64,000 nt of DNA from Paragonimus westermani (lineage: Eukaryota; Platyhelminthes; Trematoda; Plagiorchiida; Troglotrematidae), in NCBI GenBank assembly GCA_008508345.1, contig QNGE01003759.1, forward strand, positions 10,735 to 74,734, read 5' to 3'. Shown in pieces: positions 1-13,168 of the stretch; position 1 is the stretch's first letter; each line of letters opens with the position of its first letter. Position numbers and translations under genes: made by a program. Below the pieces are notes generated by a model. It saw only the letters and a list, made by a program, of their open reading frames with translations, was not told the origin of the DNA and ran no database searches.

Positions 1-10
1 AAGGACCGAA

Positions 11-90
11 GTCCTAGTCAGCACAGCCCTGCGGATCAAAACAGCACGCAAGCCTGACCACCACGTCAACGTAGCAGAAAAGGTCAGTTT
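11..90 (+). repeat. LINE 5'-region fragment
   Basis: This stretch (CCTAGTCAGCA..GCC..., then CAAGCCTGA...CAC..., then GCAGAAAAGGTCAG) closely resembles 18537-18615. The latter lies just upstream of the decayed endonuclease of the 18-20 kb LINE relic. I infer a fragment of the 5' region of the same element family, cut by the window edge. It has no coding content of its own. Confidence 0.5.
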
Positions 91-1225
91 GACCTGCACA
101 TCCACACGCACACAAAATCATTTGAGCGAAATCAAGGTCCTAACACGGGTTGTCTGCGGAACTCACTTGCGAGTTATTTACTGGGTTCTTACGTCAGTCC
201 GCACCTATTGTATATTAAAACTACAACCGCTTCAATACGGCTATTCATGTCTCCACAATGTGCGTTGCTCAACATGTGGCGAGCATTCAGTGCACCGTTG
301 AGGAAAGTACTTTCATGAGGCTAGTTTATTACTCTTTGAATCGTACGCCCAAAATTTCCCCAGCGTCAGGCTTACGTATCTCAAAAGCCCTGACGAAATG
401 CTGGTGAGTCTATAATCTAACGTTATCCAGCGGTCTACCTACTGTAAACAAGCAGATTTTAATGCAACAAGTAAAGGTACTAAAGAGATGGAGGTAAGAG
501 AGCCTCTAGCACAGTCGCATGCCAGCCACCCGAGAGGAAGTACTTCAGCGGAAACCCCAGTCGACCTTCAGAATTCAAACAGGCGTAGGATTGGTTGGGC
601 GGCGTTTCTAACAGCAATAGCTAAAACATTGTAATTCAGTGAAATTTAGTCTACAATACTGAAGATAATGTGGATTCATTTCACAGCTACCAGTAAAGTT
701 GCAATACCCACGCCAGCATACTAACTTCGATGTTAGTGGCTTATGGTAAATTGGTATTGAAATGGTAATATGAACAGGTACGACGGTGCTGGTAAGGCAA
801 GTGATCTCATAACAGTACAGTTCATGAAAATTGCCAGAACGAAGAGACTCACACATTCAGTGTAGGTCTGCTATGCTCTAGTATGTTGTTAACAAAAGTG
901 TCGGTTTACGCACACGTATTTAAGCAACGCCATGATTGGTGGGGTTAACGGGTGCTAATGAAACAGACTTAATCGTGTTATATTAATTTGTCACTTGACT
1001 GATGGTGCACAAGATACGAATATTTCTGCGTTCTGCTTCTGCTGACGGTTGATAATCTGCAATACAAAACGCTCACGGTACCAGAGTGTGTTTGCACTGT
1101 ATATTACTATCTATTTAAGATAAAATAGCCTTCCCTGATTCGAGGATCAAGCGTGTTACATGTAACCTTTCATGTTCGAATTAACTCACCAACCACCGTG
1201 GTTACAGTTTAACCAATTAACTCAC
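91..1225. other. no gene recognised
   Basis: I see no repeat copy and no convincing coding region here. The only splice-like signal is a 40-base open stretch at 364-403 on the plus strand, between a ttccccag acceptor and a CTG|GTGAGT donor. It reads VRLTYLKSPDEML and is too short to call. Confidence 0.3.
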
Positions 1226-1297
1226 CTCATCAAAATTTCTGATGTTTCGCATGTGCTTGCTCGTTTTCATAATACCGGAATGTCCGTTTATCAGGTG
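1226..1297 (-). CDS. candidate internal exon, unknown gene
   Basis: On the minus strand a pyrimidine-rich run ending in gaatgag precedes 72 open bases (24 codons, phase 0 to 0). The stretch ends in GATGAG|GTGAGTTAA, a consensus donor. It would encode HLINGHSGIMKTSK then HMRNIRNFDE, a basic hydrophilic segment. The frame stays open further upstream, so the acceptor is not certain. No family is recognised and no partner exon was found nearby. A donor this good occurs by chance about once per strand in a window this size, so this is a weak call. Confidence 0.25.
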
Positions 1298-4200
1298 CTC
1301 ATTCGTGTTCAAACAAAGAGGATAGGGGAAAAGACCTAGTGATACCGTTTATTAAAATGAAGTCGAAATTCAGCAACAGAGTCTCTAAAACACGTAGGGC
1401 AAAACGATTATCACATATGGTTGGTAAGAAGCATAGCAAATCAAACGAGACGGTTATACATGGCAGTCAGATGCAGAGCGAATCAGACAAGAGGGTCTGA
1501 AATGGCTATCGGATCGTCAGAATGAATCAAATCGTCGTTCAGATAGGGCACAGGCATTCGTCCATACGGCTGCAATCTGATTGGTTCAGTGGAAAAACAG
1601 ATCACTCCACACTAAACCGGATCGACCGACCTATATGACGTGATTCTCCTTGACAGCCTCGTTAGATGACGCGTCTCCTAACAGATAAACTCCAAACACT
1701 TTCAAGAATAGCTTACAAACGTCTACTGTAATTCACCTAGCTCAGGCGTCGATGCATTACGAAACAGCTTAAAGGTCCACAGGTTTGTTCAAACACGATT
1801 ACCATGAACTCTACACTCCAAGTGACTTGCCAGGATGCACCCGGCATTAAGGAGTGAAATCGAAAACACTTCACAGGATTTCGGGTGACAAGATTTGTCC
1901 TACGGGAGCTGGGTTGGTACACACCAAGTTTGTCCACACTTCGTAAGCTGTGACTTGCGACTGCAGATATCTGCCAGAAAGTATCCAACTTATGTCAGGC
2001 TTTTCTCAGGTTAATTGACGCTAACCCGAAAATGTTTTTCTACAAAGGTAACTGCGTGTCAAGCGGAACTGGATCCTACTTGACTTGGTAAGTACCATGA
2101 AGACGAGGTTCAACGTATTTGCTCAGTACCCCATCACTGGGCACTTCTAATGAATTTCCAAGCCCTACTGATGTACACTTCGGTTGTCAATCTGCAGACA
2201 TATTCTGCTCCCGATATTTGTTCGTCCTATTGCCAAATTTACATATCGAGTGCCACGTGCGGGGTTGCAGACAGCCTGGTAAAAGAGAAATGGCGAGCCA
2301 CAATTCATGCACATATCTGTTGCGGTTGGACCAACGTGGGTCATGCGATTTCTCTCAGTTTGTCTGAGCCTGGGGAAGCAGGCGATCCTGATTAGCGTTC
2401 GCGTCTAGTGAACGCGACAGTGGAGAAAGAAACAGCCATGGGCAACAGTTTATAATGCTGGTACCTCTTTGTTACTGGAGCATAGGAACAAACGCCGGAG
2501 AATGAAACCGACGGCTAATGACATCCACACAGCTCGGGCCAAAGAAATTGTGTCAGCAACCACTGCTTGACGTAACACTACGTTTATCCTTTCACAATCA
2601 AATTTTCTTCCTGGTAACTATATTTTGTTGTGTGTTTGATGAGGAGACTTACGTATGTCACTGAGACATTTGGCTCAAGTAATCTACCACCTACATCGCT
2701 AAATCAAAGAGCTGCGTAATAGGCATGGACTTGAACCACATCATCCCCTCTATGTTCCGAACTAATGGTTTGACAATGTGAAAGACAGAGTAGTTCTTCC
2801 CCACCAAATCTGAACAGAGAAGTCAACAAAAGTTTTCTGCATAAGGTAACCCTCGAGCATGTTTCGTTGCATCCCATCAGGCACATAGTGCAGTCTGTGG
2901 GTTTGTATAGAAAAGTTCAATTGACATTGTGAACCTGTAAAATAAAAGCATATTCTAATGAAGCTCCAGAATAACGGCTTCGTACTGCGGCCCGTCTGCC
3001 GAAAAACGCACTTGGACTGAGCAGTACCTGAACTTTCATAGTTTTGTGCCGGCCAGTACAAATGGGGCCTGACGAGAACTTTGTTTAATCGCGCAAGACG
3101 AATCTGTTCGAGAGGAACACTGCCCTAAGAGGTGCCATTATTGAGAATCGCACTTGAAGGGAATGGCTATCCATCGGCATTTGTGGAGAAATGCTTCAAA
3201 CAAAAGCCGGTTGCCCTGATGTGTACAACACCCAGTCTAAGTTTCTGCCACCGTTTGTCATACAAAGACGATGACATTATCACTCTGTTGAAATCCGTCT
3301 CACAGTGGCTATGGGTCACACGTTCCATGCATCCCGACTGGTCATGATGTTCATCACCACCCGAATCCCATCACCACCCATGAAAACACCGCTACCGTTT
3401 AACGCCCAATCTTACATCATCATCAGTGCCGGGCCAAATACATAGGTAGAATGGAGCGACAGTCAAGCAATCAGGACGTTGAATACATTCCATTTTGGGT
3501 TCGCAAAACACTCACGAATACTACAATGCCGGATTCAAGTCAGAATGTGACAAGCCACAAGGAGCTAGCATCATCGCTCGCTCGACACCTGTTGACATGT
3601 TGACTCAAACTGAGTATGGAAAAGACCTTCCGAATATGTTACGTAACAAAAGCAGAAGACCTGTCCGGTTCGCGGTGGTAGCAATTAGAAAATGAAAGCC
3701 AATCTTCCCCGTACGAATAGACTTGTTCACCGGTACCAGATTGTCCTGGTGACTGATGAGCATGGATGTGTATGAGTGTTTCTGTGGTTGTTGATTTTGT
3801 CGTTTAGCTTCACAATGTCAGTTGAACTCTGCCATATAAACCTAGGGACTTCAGTATGTACCTGATGAGATGCAACGAAATGTGCTCGAGAGTACACTGT
3901 GCAAAAAACTGTTTCTGATATCTGTGCTCAAATCTGAATGACCTGAACGTGCAACACGTTGGAATACCACATCGCCTCGTGTCATCTAATGGTCTGCGAA
4001 CTAGGAACTCCACCGCGTTTACGTACATCAGTATGATTTACTTTAAGTTTGCACTGGTGCACAATTCAGCCGGCGTTAGTAATTACGCTCTGGATGGTCT
4101 TGCTGTACACAAAACAATCTGGCTACAGAGCTCTGCGTAACACGTGGTCCTGAAAGTCCATAATTAATGTCCGTTTTTATCGCTAGTCGATAGCTGCCAT

Positions 4201-4726
4201 CTCAGGTCTTTAAATTTGTGCTCAAAACATCAGGCATTTGATTTGACCAGAGAAGTGCACACACGCATGTCAGCCGTGGGACAAGTACTACCAATATCGT
4301 CGTTTGCGCTCGCGCCAAAGATGAAACTTGGAAGATGCTATAATACGCTAGTTTTTAAACTGCCGTATACTGGACCCATGAGAAGTAGATAACTGCGTAC
4401 AGCTGTATTAGTGCAGATGAAATGTGAGAATATTTTGATGAGTGGAACGCTTGACAGGAATGAGTGCATTACGAATGACTCTAAGTGAAACAAACCATTC
4501 TAGTTAGCGTTCCAGTAACAACACCTCAACGACTGGGTTGAAGAAGTGAAGTGTTATTCCTGATATGCACAGTTAAAGCATCGATTGCTGACTGAGGCTC
4601 AAGTTTGGGTGCACGACGGGTAAATTTGATGTGCACAGATACCCACAAACCCCTCACAATATGCAAAAAACCGTGGGCAATGTAGCTGGAATCTTTGTTG
4701 CACCGGACGTACAAATTGTAACTTAC
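1298..4726. other. unannotated intergenic or intronic DNA
   Basis: Only short chance ORFs are seen. A minus-strand stretch near 2655-2700 (DVGGRLLEPNVSVTY, followed by ATAC|GTAAGT) has splice-like ends but is very short. A minor direct repeat of TCATCACCACCC lies near 3353-3380. Nothing else is recognised. Confidence 0.3.
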
Positions 4727-4826
4727 AACGCTTAGGACGGCACCGACAAAGAATAACATCTAGGATGTAACGATCCATTGATTTCAGTGACATGCTTGCC
4801 GCCAGTTTGTTATGTAAAACAGTCAT
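4727..4826 (-). CDS. candidate initial exon, unknown gene
   Basis: An ATG at 4826 (minus strand) opens 33 codons, MTVLHNKLAASMSLKSMDRY then ILDVILCRCRPKR. They run to CGTT|GTAAGTTAC, a good donor leaving phase 1. The protein is basic and not recognised. An in-frame acceptor-like AG also occurs before CATGTCACTG, so it could be internal instead of initial. No partner exon is identified. The TA microsatellite just upstream of the ATG (4875-4911) would lie in its 5' flank. Confidence 0.28.
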
Positions 4827-4871
4827 AAAATGCGTAGGTTACTAAGAAAGCTCGCATGACGCAAGCTGTCC

Positions 4872-4874
<3 letters not shown>

Positions 4875-4911
<37 letters not shown>
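4875..4911. repeat. (TA)n microsatellite
   Basis: An uninterrupted TA dinucleotide run of about 37 bases. Its length is likely polymorphic and may be imprecise in the assembly. Confidence 0.95.
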
Positions 4912-4913
<2 letters not shown>

Positions 4914-6814
4914 GAATGAATAACGGAATCAGATTTTGGAGGACGTCTATATGCACTGTAACGATCAGGAGGTAGTATGAACCTGACTGTAGTGAGATTT
5001 GAAAACAATGCCCACACTTGACCAATTTCTCACCAAGCTAAGTGGGCTACAGCGACTGGACGTTGAGTAACACCACTGCGAACTGAATAGAACTGTAACG
5101 AGTTAATTTTCAACGTGAAGAGAATGGGCCATAGTTTGACGTAAGTCGCCGATGTGCCCAACCTCATAAACGCGGACAGAATATTTTCAATCAGTAGGTC
5201 ACGTGAAACTGTTTTCTGGCATATTACACCAACAAATTATTGCATGATTTCCATCTCCAACCACTCCTCACAGTCTGAAACACTTGTAATCTTTGGAGAG
5301 AAGGCAAAACATACTGGTGCTGTCGTGAGGAGATCTGCTTGGTTTGTGCAGTATGATTACCTGCAACAATTCAGGCTTAACCATGTTCAGTTCACCTGAA
5401 GCGGTAGCCGCTAGACTAGCTACAGTTAATAATGGTGATCATATGCATGGATTGATCTCAGCGCCACACCGGAACATAGTGGTATCCGACATTCCAGAGT
5501 GCAGATATTATTACGAGGTCACTACGTTCGGTTCACAGTACGCCTGTGATTTCCAAAGTTTCCGCTAGATTCTCCTACATTTGTGGAGCATGCAATTTCG
5601 ACCACCTCTCGCATTATAGTGAGACTAGTGGGTGACACACTCATCAGAGCCGAAGTAACGAGATGAAAATGCATTCTGGGTAAGGATGTCAACCACATTG
5701 GAAGCTCCTCGGATTGTGATAGACACTGTTGCATTATACTTTCTTGTCAAAGATCAGAAGATCCAGCCTTGGTTGATCACCACACAACACATTTGGGAAC
5801 AAATCCGAACAGAGTAAACTTGTGGATATTTTTTGTGTTACTCCAACTCACTGATTAACAACTTCAGGTTAGATTAACAGATAGGACGCGAATTAAATTC
5901 ATACACTCCTTTCAATCACAAACGTTTAAAATTGAAATGAACGAATGTTTGGTTGAAAACAAATGAATGATTACCCATGGACTCCCAGAGCTACCTTGAT
6001 CCTGGAGCGGGCGTAATTTAACTGTCCCAAGGTTCTAGGTACATAACGGAGATTTGTGGCGAGTGAGTAGCCAAGCCTTAAAACATTTGAACAGCTTAAC
6101 CAGTTTACACACTGTAATCATACGAAAAGACAAAACTATATCAGCCGAATGCCTGGTCGGATCTATTTATCTAATAACTAACGAGGTCACGCTCTAGAGC
6201 ATCCCACAGCTGATTTGGTATATACTGAATACACGATTAGGTGGTTAGGTTATGGGGTAGTAGTGTGGAATTTCCAGTCTCCCAGCGTGGCTGCACAAGC
6301 CAATTTGTGCAGCACATTCCGCCAAGGGGCGTGCAGTTCAACCAAAGCCCAGATAGTTTGCAAATGGATGGTTCCATAGTTTAAAAATATGCCATAACAC
6401 TCAACATTACTGCCAAGTATTGTTACTCCAACGTTGAGAAGGCCGACACAGCTGATGCATCCTACACGCATTTTGCACCATTGGCTACTAACGGCCCTAA
6501 TGCCTATAGGAATCTTTCGAGAACATGTGGGTTGACATGATTGAACCGTTTGCTGAGTCATTTAGTATGCCTGTTTTGTGTCCGCTAGTGAACTACTGGA
6601 AAGTGTTCAATTGGTTCACTGGAGGCGCCTCTTGCCCTACACTACAAATATCCCTTTAGGAGGGCAAGCATTCAGGACCGACTATCTGGAAACATTTGTC
6701 TTCTGTGTTCTTCTTGTCTGTGACTCTATTTCTCTACATATTGAACGTTCTTAATTCCAGCAATAACTGTCTTGCCACCAGCTGGATTCCACTGATAACC
6801 AGCTTACATTTGGA
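4912..6814. other. no gene recognised
   Basis: AT-leaning sequence with only short chance ORFs on both strands (longest 103 codons, minus, 6250-6561, with no splice or domain support). No repeat copy is recognised. Confidence 0.3.
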
Positions 6815-7715
6815 ATTTCCTCACTTCGTCGACTCACTGCAGTTCGGGAGGTAAACGTTAGGGGAGAGCAGGCAAATGTTTTACCTTTCGTCACATTCTG
6901 GAGTAGCCTCATGTGAACCGCCGGCCAACAATCGCCTCATTTCTCGACTGTAAAGGTTCTTTCGATTCAGTTGGTCGATGTACACTTTTAGAGTCGCTTA
7001 GACGCAAGGATGTACGGACCAAGTGTGTGAACATACTGTGGGCGCTTTACTCGCACACTTCACCTCTGGTTAGGATTTACGGTGAATTGTCGGACAGTCT
7101 CAACACTAGGAGGGGCGTACGTCAACGCTGTCCCCTTTAATCATTTCTGCTCAATTTTATGGCGAATCACATAATGGAAGATCGTCTGTAGCAGTCACAA
7201 GATGCCATGTGGACCTCCTACCTGGTAGCAAACTGACTGACCTTGATTAAGCTGACAAGGTTTTGCTGTTTGACAACTTTCAGGCAGCACAAACAACGCT
7301 ATTTCACGTTCTGCTGAATACTTCGGAATGCGCTTCACAGCCATACAGTGCAGTGATTCTGTAAGATTGTTGTGATTACGTAGATTCAGTGTTAGATAAT
7401 GAAGTTGTGGAGATTGTTGACCGGTTTTTGTATTTGGGAAACTGCATCATTGGCGGCCGCGGAGGTGTAGGTAGTGAAGTAGAATGGCGTATCTCTAAGG
7501 CTAGAGCGGTGTTCGCTAATTTGAAGCATCTATGGCGACAAAGAGATCACCAATTCGCGATAATGTATCACAGTTCTCCGAAGAAGTATGCTGATTCTGA
7601 TAGTCCAACTACGTTCCTTCTTCAATCACTCGTTGATAGGACAGAAGAACATCACAGAGTGAAAGTAGTGTTCTCTGACACGGGTTCACAAAAACAGGCC
7701 GCGAACTAGCATATT
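6815..7715 (+). mobile_element. decayed LINE: reverse transcriptase relic
   Basis: Two in-frame pieces of a LINE reverse transcriptase remain. Positions 6913-7140 read RRPTIASFLDCKGSFDSVGR, then YSHTSPLVRIYGELSDSL and GVRQRCPL, which are the palm motif around the first catalytic Asp and the GVRQGCP block. Positions 7389-7709 read VDRFLYLGNCI, GSEVEWRISKARAVFANLKH and LWRQRD, the conserved segment after the YADD region. Between them the frame is broken, and the YADD counterpart (near 7240) has become GCTGACAAG in a shifted frame. Positions 6829-6885 match the minus-strand copy at 58.2-59.8 kb, so both belong to one subfamily. There is no endonuclease, and the 5' end is truncated. A dead copy. 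Confidence 0.85.
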
Positions 7716-9842
7716 GCCTTGCTGTCAACTAAGTTCTTGGAAAACTTAATAGACCAGATCTAACAGTGTTCGCCAGCAAGCAACTTTTCTACACAATCCA
7801 CTCGTACATTACTAATTTGCAACAAACCGATGACTTCTGGGAAAAGCAGTTGGTTAGTCTTGGCTCTCTGTCTAGACTTCCTTACAACACCTGACGAGTT
7901 CAAGCGGTTAGTAATTCTGATTGAATCCGTCGTGTTAATTCGCCGGAAAGGTGCCAGATCGAATGAAATATTACCCACCCAGAGAATCCTAGAGTGTCAG
8001 AGTTTACCACAAATACCCCAGCATACAACATCACTCTTTCTGCGCGCTGCAACTGTCTGATATCCGTAGGTAATTCTTAATCTGATCCCCAGAATCCGAT
8101 CTATCGAATACCAGTCACTCTCGTCTGACCCCGAAAGTTCTTATACACGGTTGGTAAACAGCCGTCTATCAATCGACCTAAGTAAACGCACGACAGAAAA
8201 GTGTAACGACCTGGATCTTTCACTGGTCCCTACCTTACAACCGGTCAACGTATCATCGATCTTTCGTTATTGCAGCCTCTACAGCCTGCCCAGTGAAGAT
8301 CGTGAGACCACGATGCAGGTCATCTAGAAATCAACAACTTTCTAGACCTGCAACAAGCCTATTCAACCTAGTAGGCATAATCATACAAGTTACTCTCATG
8401 AGGTTGAAGTAATTTGGAAAGCCAGATTGTTGCGCCCTTTTAGCTTCCGTCGTCGTTTTGTACAGATATAGTGCCATAAACTTTTCAGGCTCGATTATTG
8501 TATGAAGATATCTATAAATACGTGTCTCGGGAAGTTATAAATTCTCATAGATTCGATAGTCTCGCTAAGAAATCATGAAATAAAACTCACAGCCTAAGTT
8601 GAATATTGTAACGAAGCACAACTAACACCTCTGGAGTCACAACTTAATGTAAATGCCAAACATTCCAACCAATCTGCTTCTGATTTCTGCGGTTTTCACC
8701 ATTAACATTACTTGACGACATACTGATGACTGTCCCGATTGTATGACAAAAAAAACGAGATCATTCACGTTCCCAGTCATTTGATCTGTTCCGGCTTTAC
8801 TTGGTATGCTTAAATCTAAATTTCATCGTCCGGATTGAAGAATGTGAAGTATTATCACTGCTCTAATTGTGCAAGCATTCTAGCACCAAAGTTCCTGCTC
8901 GACATTTGTGTTGAACTATGAAGTGAGAACCCGTTTACAAGAATGCAACGGTAATGATCAATTGTGAGTCATGTTAAACTATCATTTATCGACTGGCGGA
9001 CATGAGCCGAATTAACGGTGTATTTTAGATCGTTGTACAAGATGATATAGACGACAGGTCGCACTTATCACGTACGGTAATCTATTAGATTAATTCTAGT
9101 ACAGACGAAATCAATTTTGTAGAGTCCAAGAGTCACACTCAAGCTCTTCTCCACCCTGCGCAACCGAAGGATTATTTTGGCCCGACTAAAGATCAAGCGT
9201 TGGATTATGCTGGCATACGACAGCGAAGATTGGACACTTGGACGATGAATAATCATCGTAAGCTGTAAACTCAACAGTACATGCCCTGTTAGCAGGCCTA
9301 CAGTGCCAAAAAATAGTCTTAAAGAGACCTCAGTGCAAGCTTACTTTGACAGCTCTGACAAAGTAACCTTATCACATATACACAGTGGCTTGGCTCCATG
9401 GGACCCTCGTTCTCCCCTGGAAAGATGTGGCTCAAGTACGGGAGAAGCATTGTATTGAAGGTCTACGACTGATATGACTGGATATCCACTGATTGAAGGT
9501 TCAAACCATCACATAAAGAAACTGAGAACATCAGCAATCATCAGGAACGATCAAAAGACAAAGAAGTTCATCAGAAAATAACTTCACTGGAAGGGTCAAC
9601 ATTGAAAATTCACCTTGAAGCAGAAAAAAAAGCGGCTCAATAAATACAGTCACTATGTAAAAGAAAGTCGCGGTGAAGGAAATAAACAACAAGGTACCCA
9701 AAACACCGGATGTGGACATTCACGTCCGTTTCTTCTCGATTTAGGGACCAAAGTTCAATATATGAATACATATCAAATCAGTTCTGGGACTAAAAAACAA
9801 CTGAAGAGGAAGAAAAAACGCTGAGTTAAATGTACTTGATAC
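7716..9842. other. mostly featureless, possible exon remnants
   Basis: A minus-strand open stretch near 7725-7820 follows gcttttcccag and reads VIGLLQISNVRVDCVEKLL, then AGEHC and a stop. It could be a terminal exon but has no other support. The rest shows only chance ORFs, including the low-complexity lysine-rich stretch near 9615-9825. No repeat is recognised. Confidence 0.25.
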
Positions 9843-10108
9843 CTAACAAGTTCTGATGTGAAGATGGTGCGGTGATTAGGATCAGCATCCAGCCGCTGCG
9901 GCCAAGCGAGGTACCTCGATAAAACATCATGCACGTCTACATCGTTTGGCGTGCTTTCCAGTGATAACATCAGCATCTCGGAGATCAACTTGTCGCGTTT
10001 CGGATAAGGCATCTGTTTAGACAGAAAAGTAGATTGGAAATCAGGGTACCCGGGAAAAAGTGGTAATTGGGTCATTTGTTGATGAACCGTAATCAACAAA
10101 CCAGTCCT
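9843..10108 (-). CDS. candidate exon of minus-strand Ser-rich gene (D')
   Basis: Minus strand: gttttctttag precedes 88 open codons plus two bases, ending GTTAG|GTATCAAG. The reading is RTGLLITVHQQMTQLPLFPG, YPDFQSTFLSKQ, MPYPKRDKLISEMLMLSLES, TPNDVDVHDVLSRYLAWPQR, LDADPNHRTIFTSELV. It looks like a folded region, unlike the Ser-rich exons upstream. Incoming phase 0 fits the outgoing phase of the candidate exon at 11127-11199. A second strong acceptor (ttttctgtctaaacag) lies before MPYPKRDK. A competing frame, from an ATG at 10223 through EDWFVDYGSSTNDPITTFSR to a stop, is also open, so the frame is not settled. The family is not recognised. Confidence 0.5.
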
Positions 10109-11126
10109 CTAAAGAAAACATGTAAGACAGGTGTCTGTCGTTGAGTGATTCCTGTTTCAAGGTGATATACTCCTGAGTGGAGAGATCTCTGTGTCTTGCA
10201 GTTCCAAACACAACTAGTACCATACCACTCGTTTACAGAAGTAATCACAACACGAGTTTAAAAACATAAGCTGATAGCTGCAGACTGCATGATCTTTTTC
10301 GAACTAATTTGGCATAATCTTACCGAGTACACAGTGTACAACTTACAGAATGAGCGTCAACTGGCAGTTCCTAACACCTGCCACATTATCGAAACGAACC
10401 ACAACTCTGACAGTCCTCCAATCTTTCTACCCTGTTTCACACACCGGAATAAATTTTTACCGTAGGAGGTTGCTTGCTAACAAACGGTCGAAGACATCGT
10501 TGCGAGTCCACGAAAGAATCGATCATTAAATTAACATCGTTTTGGTGGCGCTCATAGCTTGTTTCTATATCCAGACATTATATTTATCTCTAAATATAGA
10601 ACCAAAGCTTGTTCCGTAGTTTTTAATTCAACAACTCGTAACACACAGACAAGAGCACATTACATACCCCGGGCTGTCATGCAACCACGAAGGGACAGAA
10701 CATGCTGTGACTAGAAAGGAACAGATAGGACCTAAACGCTAAAACACTTAACATTGAAATACAAGCTGTAAACAAACAATAAATGTGTGGATGGAAGTAA
10801 GACGACATCAGCAAAATAGCATTTTGCAATATGTATAAAATTCGGCGAAATCAGTTCAGAAAAAGATAGATTAATTAGCCATTTGGACGAACGGCCAAAT
10901 AGTGGGGAATTACACGAAACGGCGAATTGCAAGGAAGTCATCTGTTCCCTGTTTCCAACACTGAAAAGACGAATTAACATAACTGTTCAATTATTTACTG
11001 CACTAATACTTCGTATATCGTCCTTGTTAATGACATTAAAAATATAATCTCTGTTAATGAACGTAGTGGTCTCAGACATCAAAATCATGATTCAGGGTCA
11101 ATGGTCTTCACTAACAACCATGATAC

Positions 11127-11199
11127 CTTAGCATAACTATCTCTCGTACTATATGAAAAAGACGCTCCCGAGCAGAGCCACGTTGAACTGGATATTTTG
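11127..11199 (-). CDS. candidate exon of minus-strand Ser-rich gene (C')
   Basis: 73 bases sit between an excellent acceptor (cattttttcaatgaaac then ttccttgcag) and ATGCTAAG|GTATCATGG. Two frames are open. Entering in phase 2 gives KISSSTWLCSGASFSYSTRD then SYAK and exits in phase 0, which fits 11565-11808 (phase 2 exit) and 9843-10108 (phase 0 entry). Entering in phase 1 gives KYPVQRGSARERLFHIVREI then VMLR, which looks more like a conserved domain but exits in phase 2 and does not join the next candidate. The splice signals are convincing. The frame is not decided. The family is unrecognised. Confidence 0.45.
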
Positions 11200-11564
11200 C
11201 TGCAAGGAAGTTTCATTGAAAAAATGATGAACACAAGACTGGATGATCCAGAGTACGTTTTCACCAAGCAAATCAAAAGATATAGATGTCCCGATATAGA
11301 AATATGTGGGTCTATATGTAGGTGTTATTTTTACTACTTATGTCGCATACTTTTCTTTTGTTTCATAGTTAGCGCTTCCTTCTTCCAAGTAAACTAAATT
11401 ATTTTAGGCCACAATTTGTCACTACATTTTTTTTACTGTTATAAGAGGATAGTGAATTACACTGGATGGTGAATTGATCGGAAACCAGCGTCACAGCTAC
11501 CTGGTATTTTTAAGCCTCATTTTGCAAAAGTCTTTTATAGAGGCCACCATAACAAAAGTCTCAC

Positions 11565-11808
11565 GTACGATTCGGAGAGGACGAGCTGACAGGCGATGTA
11601 CAACCTGACGAGGAGGTCGACATGAAGGCATTCGTCCTTAGTTCCGGTGTGTTAGAATTGGATGCACAGAGGTTTGTCGCCACTGACTGTGCGAATACCG
11701 GTTTCGGTTGACAGACAGGCAGGTCTGAAGAAGGAGGGTTAACCATTTCTCTTTTGATTGCGTTCCCATTGGTCCCGGTCAGAGAAGCTGACGGAAACTC
11801 CAGCTTTT
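11565..11808 (-). CDS. exon B' of minus-strand Ser/Thr/Pro-rich gene
   Basis: The acceptor ttgcttacttgcaacag is followed by 80 open codons entered in phase 1. They read KLEFPSASLTGTNGNAIKRE, MVNPPSSDLPVCQPKPVFAQ, SVATNLCASNSNTPELRTNA, FMSTSSSGCTSPVSSSSPNR, ending AATCGTAC|GTGAGA. An alternative donor four bases earlier (AATC|GTACGT) would exit in phase 1. Composition is Ser/Thr/Pro-rich, as in a disordered, phosphorylatable nuclear or signalling protein. The entry phase matches the exit of 13169-13460. Length, entry phase and the opening residues KLE match exon B at 14725-14967, suggesting an exon duplication. The product is unknown. Confidence 0.6.
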
Positions 11809-13168
11809 CTGTTGCAAGTAAGCAAAACAACGTCGATTAATCTAGCAGGGTCCATTGTTTGAAGATACTAATTGCAATTTCCGGTATATATGGAAGTTAA
11901 CAAGCAATTATAGTTCACAAAATCTCCGGTAAGGTCTGACAGCCTGGAACACTGAGGAAGACGCAATCACTTCTCCTCCATACGTAATCACGCTTAAGAG
12001 TAGAGTCCATAGGAAAGTGTAAACAGGAACCAAACACCGGACAAAATACAATCAAGAATGAGCTTCCAGACTAGATCAAACATGATGGCCACTAAACCCA
12101 CCGATGAACTAGAAGTAAAAGTAAGATCTATTGCTTAGGATGCATAAACAGTAAATTATTGATTTGATATTTAGTTGAATCCAACTGAGGTGTACCACCG
12201 ATTCGATTAGATTCCACTTATGCCTAGCCGTTACACCGATTATGTAAGCACCCCTTTGCTTCCTGCCCCGCTAGTGATTCTACTGATTGCCTTATAGCTC
12301 ACCTATTCTGTTTGTCTCGTAACAATCACGTCGTTTTTACCGCATGCTTGCCCAATAAACGTCGAGCCGTCAAGTTTGTTTTCTTTACTTCAGTCGTGGA
12401 TGGAATACGTCTACTACACTAAGGACAGATTTGTAACCTAACGAATCAGACGTTATAGAAGAGGGATAAATAAAAAAGATCAATTCACGTGAACATAATC
12501 TACTTACCAATAACATATTGTAACCACGTGTAGTGTCTTTCTTGAGGTGAAATAATGAGATAGCCGTGTTTAAATTTACCAATCTGATAGACCACCAAGA
12601 GATACAACAATGATAAAATCACGTCAATAAAGCATGTGCAAGTTTTACACTAAGAAATTCTGTTGTTACAACTGTGAACGTTTTAGTGGGGAGAACGTAG
12701 ATGCGTCGCAGATATCCATGAAGTGGACAACAGCCTAATAACGCAGGTAGAAGACATACTACGAGACATATACACTTCTGCGACATGATGATACTAGGGT
12801 GTCAGTTCGCCTATGGTGTCAAAGCGTGTAACAAACTCCAGGCCTCCGGCTTTCAGTGAGGTGATGTTCATGAAGACTTTCAAGCGGGTGACATACGCGC
12901 CAAAGTCGCTGAATCAACAAATTAACGAGATGGTAGTGAGTTTATCATTCCTGGATGAATTGAGGCTACCCTTCCTCCTTTAGCTTGCGTTATTACTACG
13001 CTGGAGCCATGAAAATGTTATCTTCGGTATGCGACCAATAAGAAAACAGGAAGGGAATGTACCTTATAACACGTTTCTATCCGTACCGATCGACCAAGTG
13101 CTCGCAAGCATAAATCTGTAAGTCGAAAATTTCCGTTTTACCACACGTAAAGAAAGATCATCACTCAC
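11809..13168. other. intron between exons A' and B'
   Basis: Lies between two phase-compatible minus-strand exons. It contains one more exon-like stretch (about 12508-12587, minus): gttgtatctcttggtggtc then tatcag, 80 open bases reading IGKFKHGYLIISPQERHYTW then LQYVI, and ATTG|GTAAGTAG. That stretch cannot be inserted in phase between A' and B' without a stop codon, so it is either alternative, part of another gene, or chance. Confidence 0.3.

Noticed and set aside
9068..9274. Possible LINE C-terminal block (plus reading LAYDSEDWTLG)
   Set aside because: Only one weak block resembles LLYGSETW. No neighbouring blocks are in order, so not called.
12508..12587. Splice-flanked stretch IGKFKHGYLIISPQERHYTW
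   Set aside because: Cannot be placed between A' and B' in phase without a stop. It may be chance or belong elsewhere, so it was not called.
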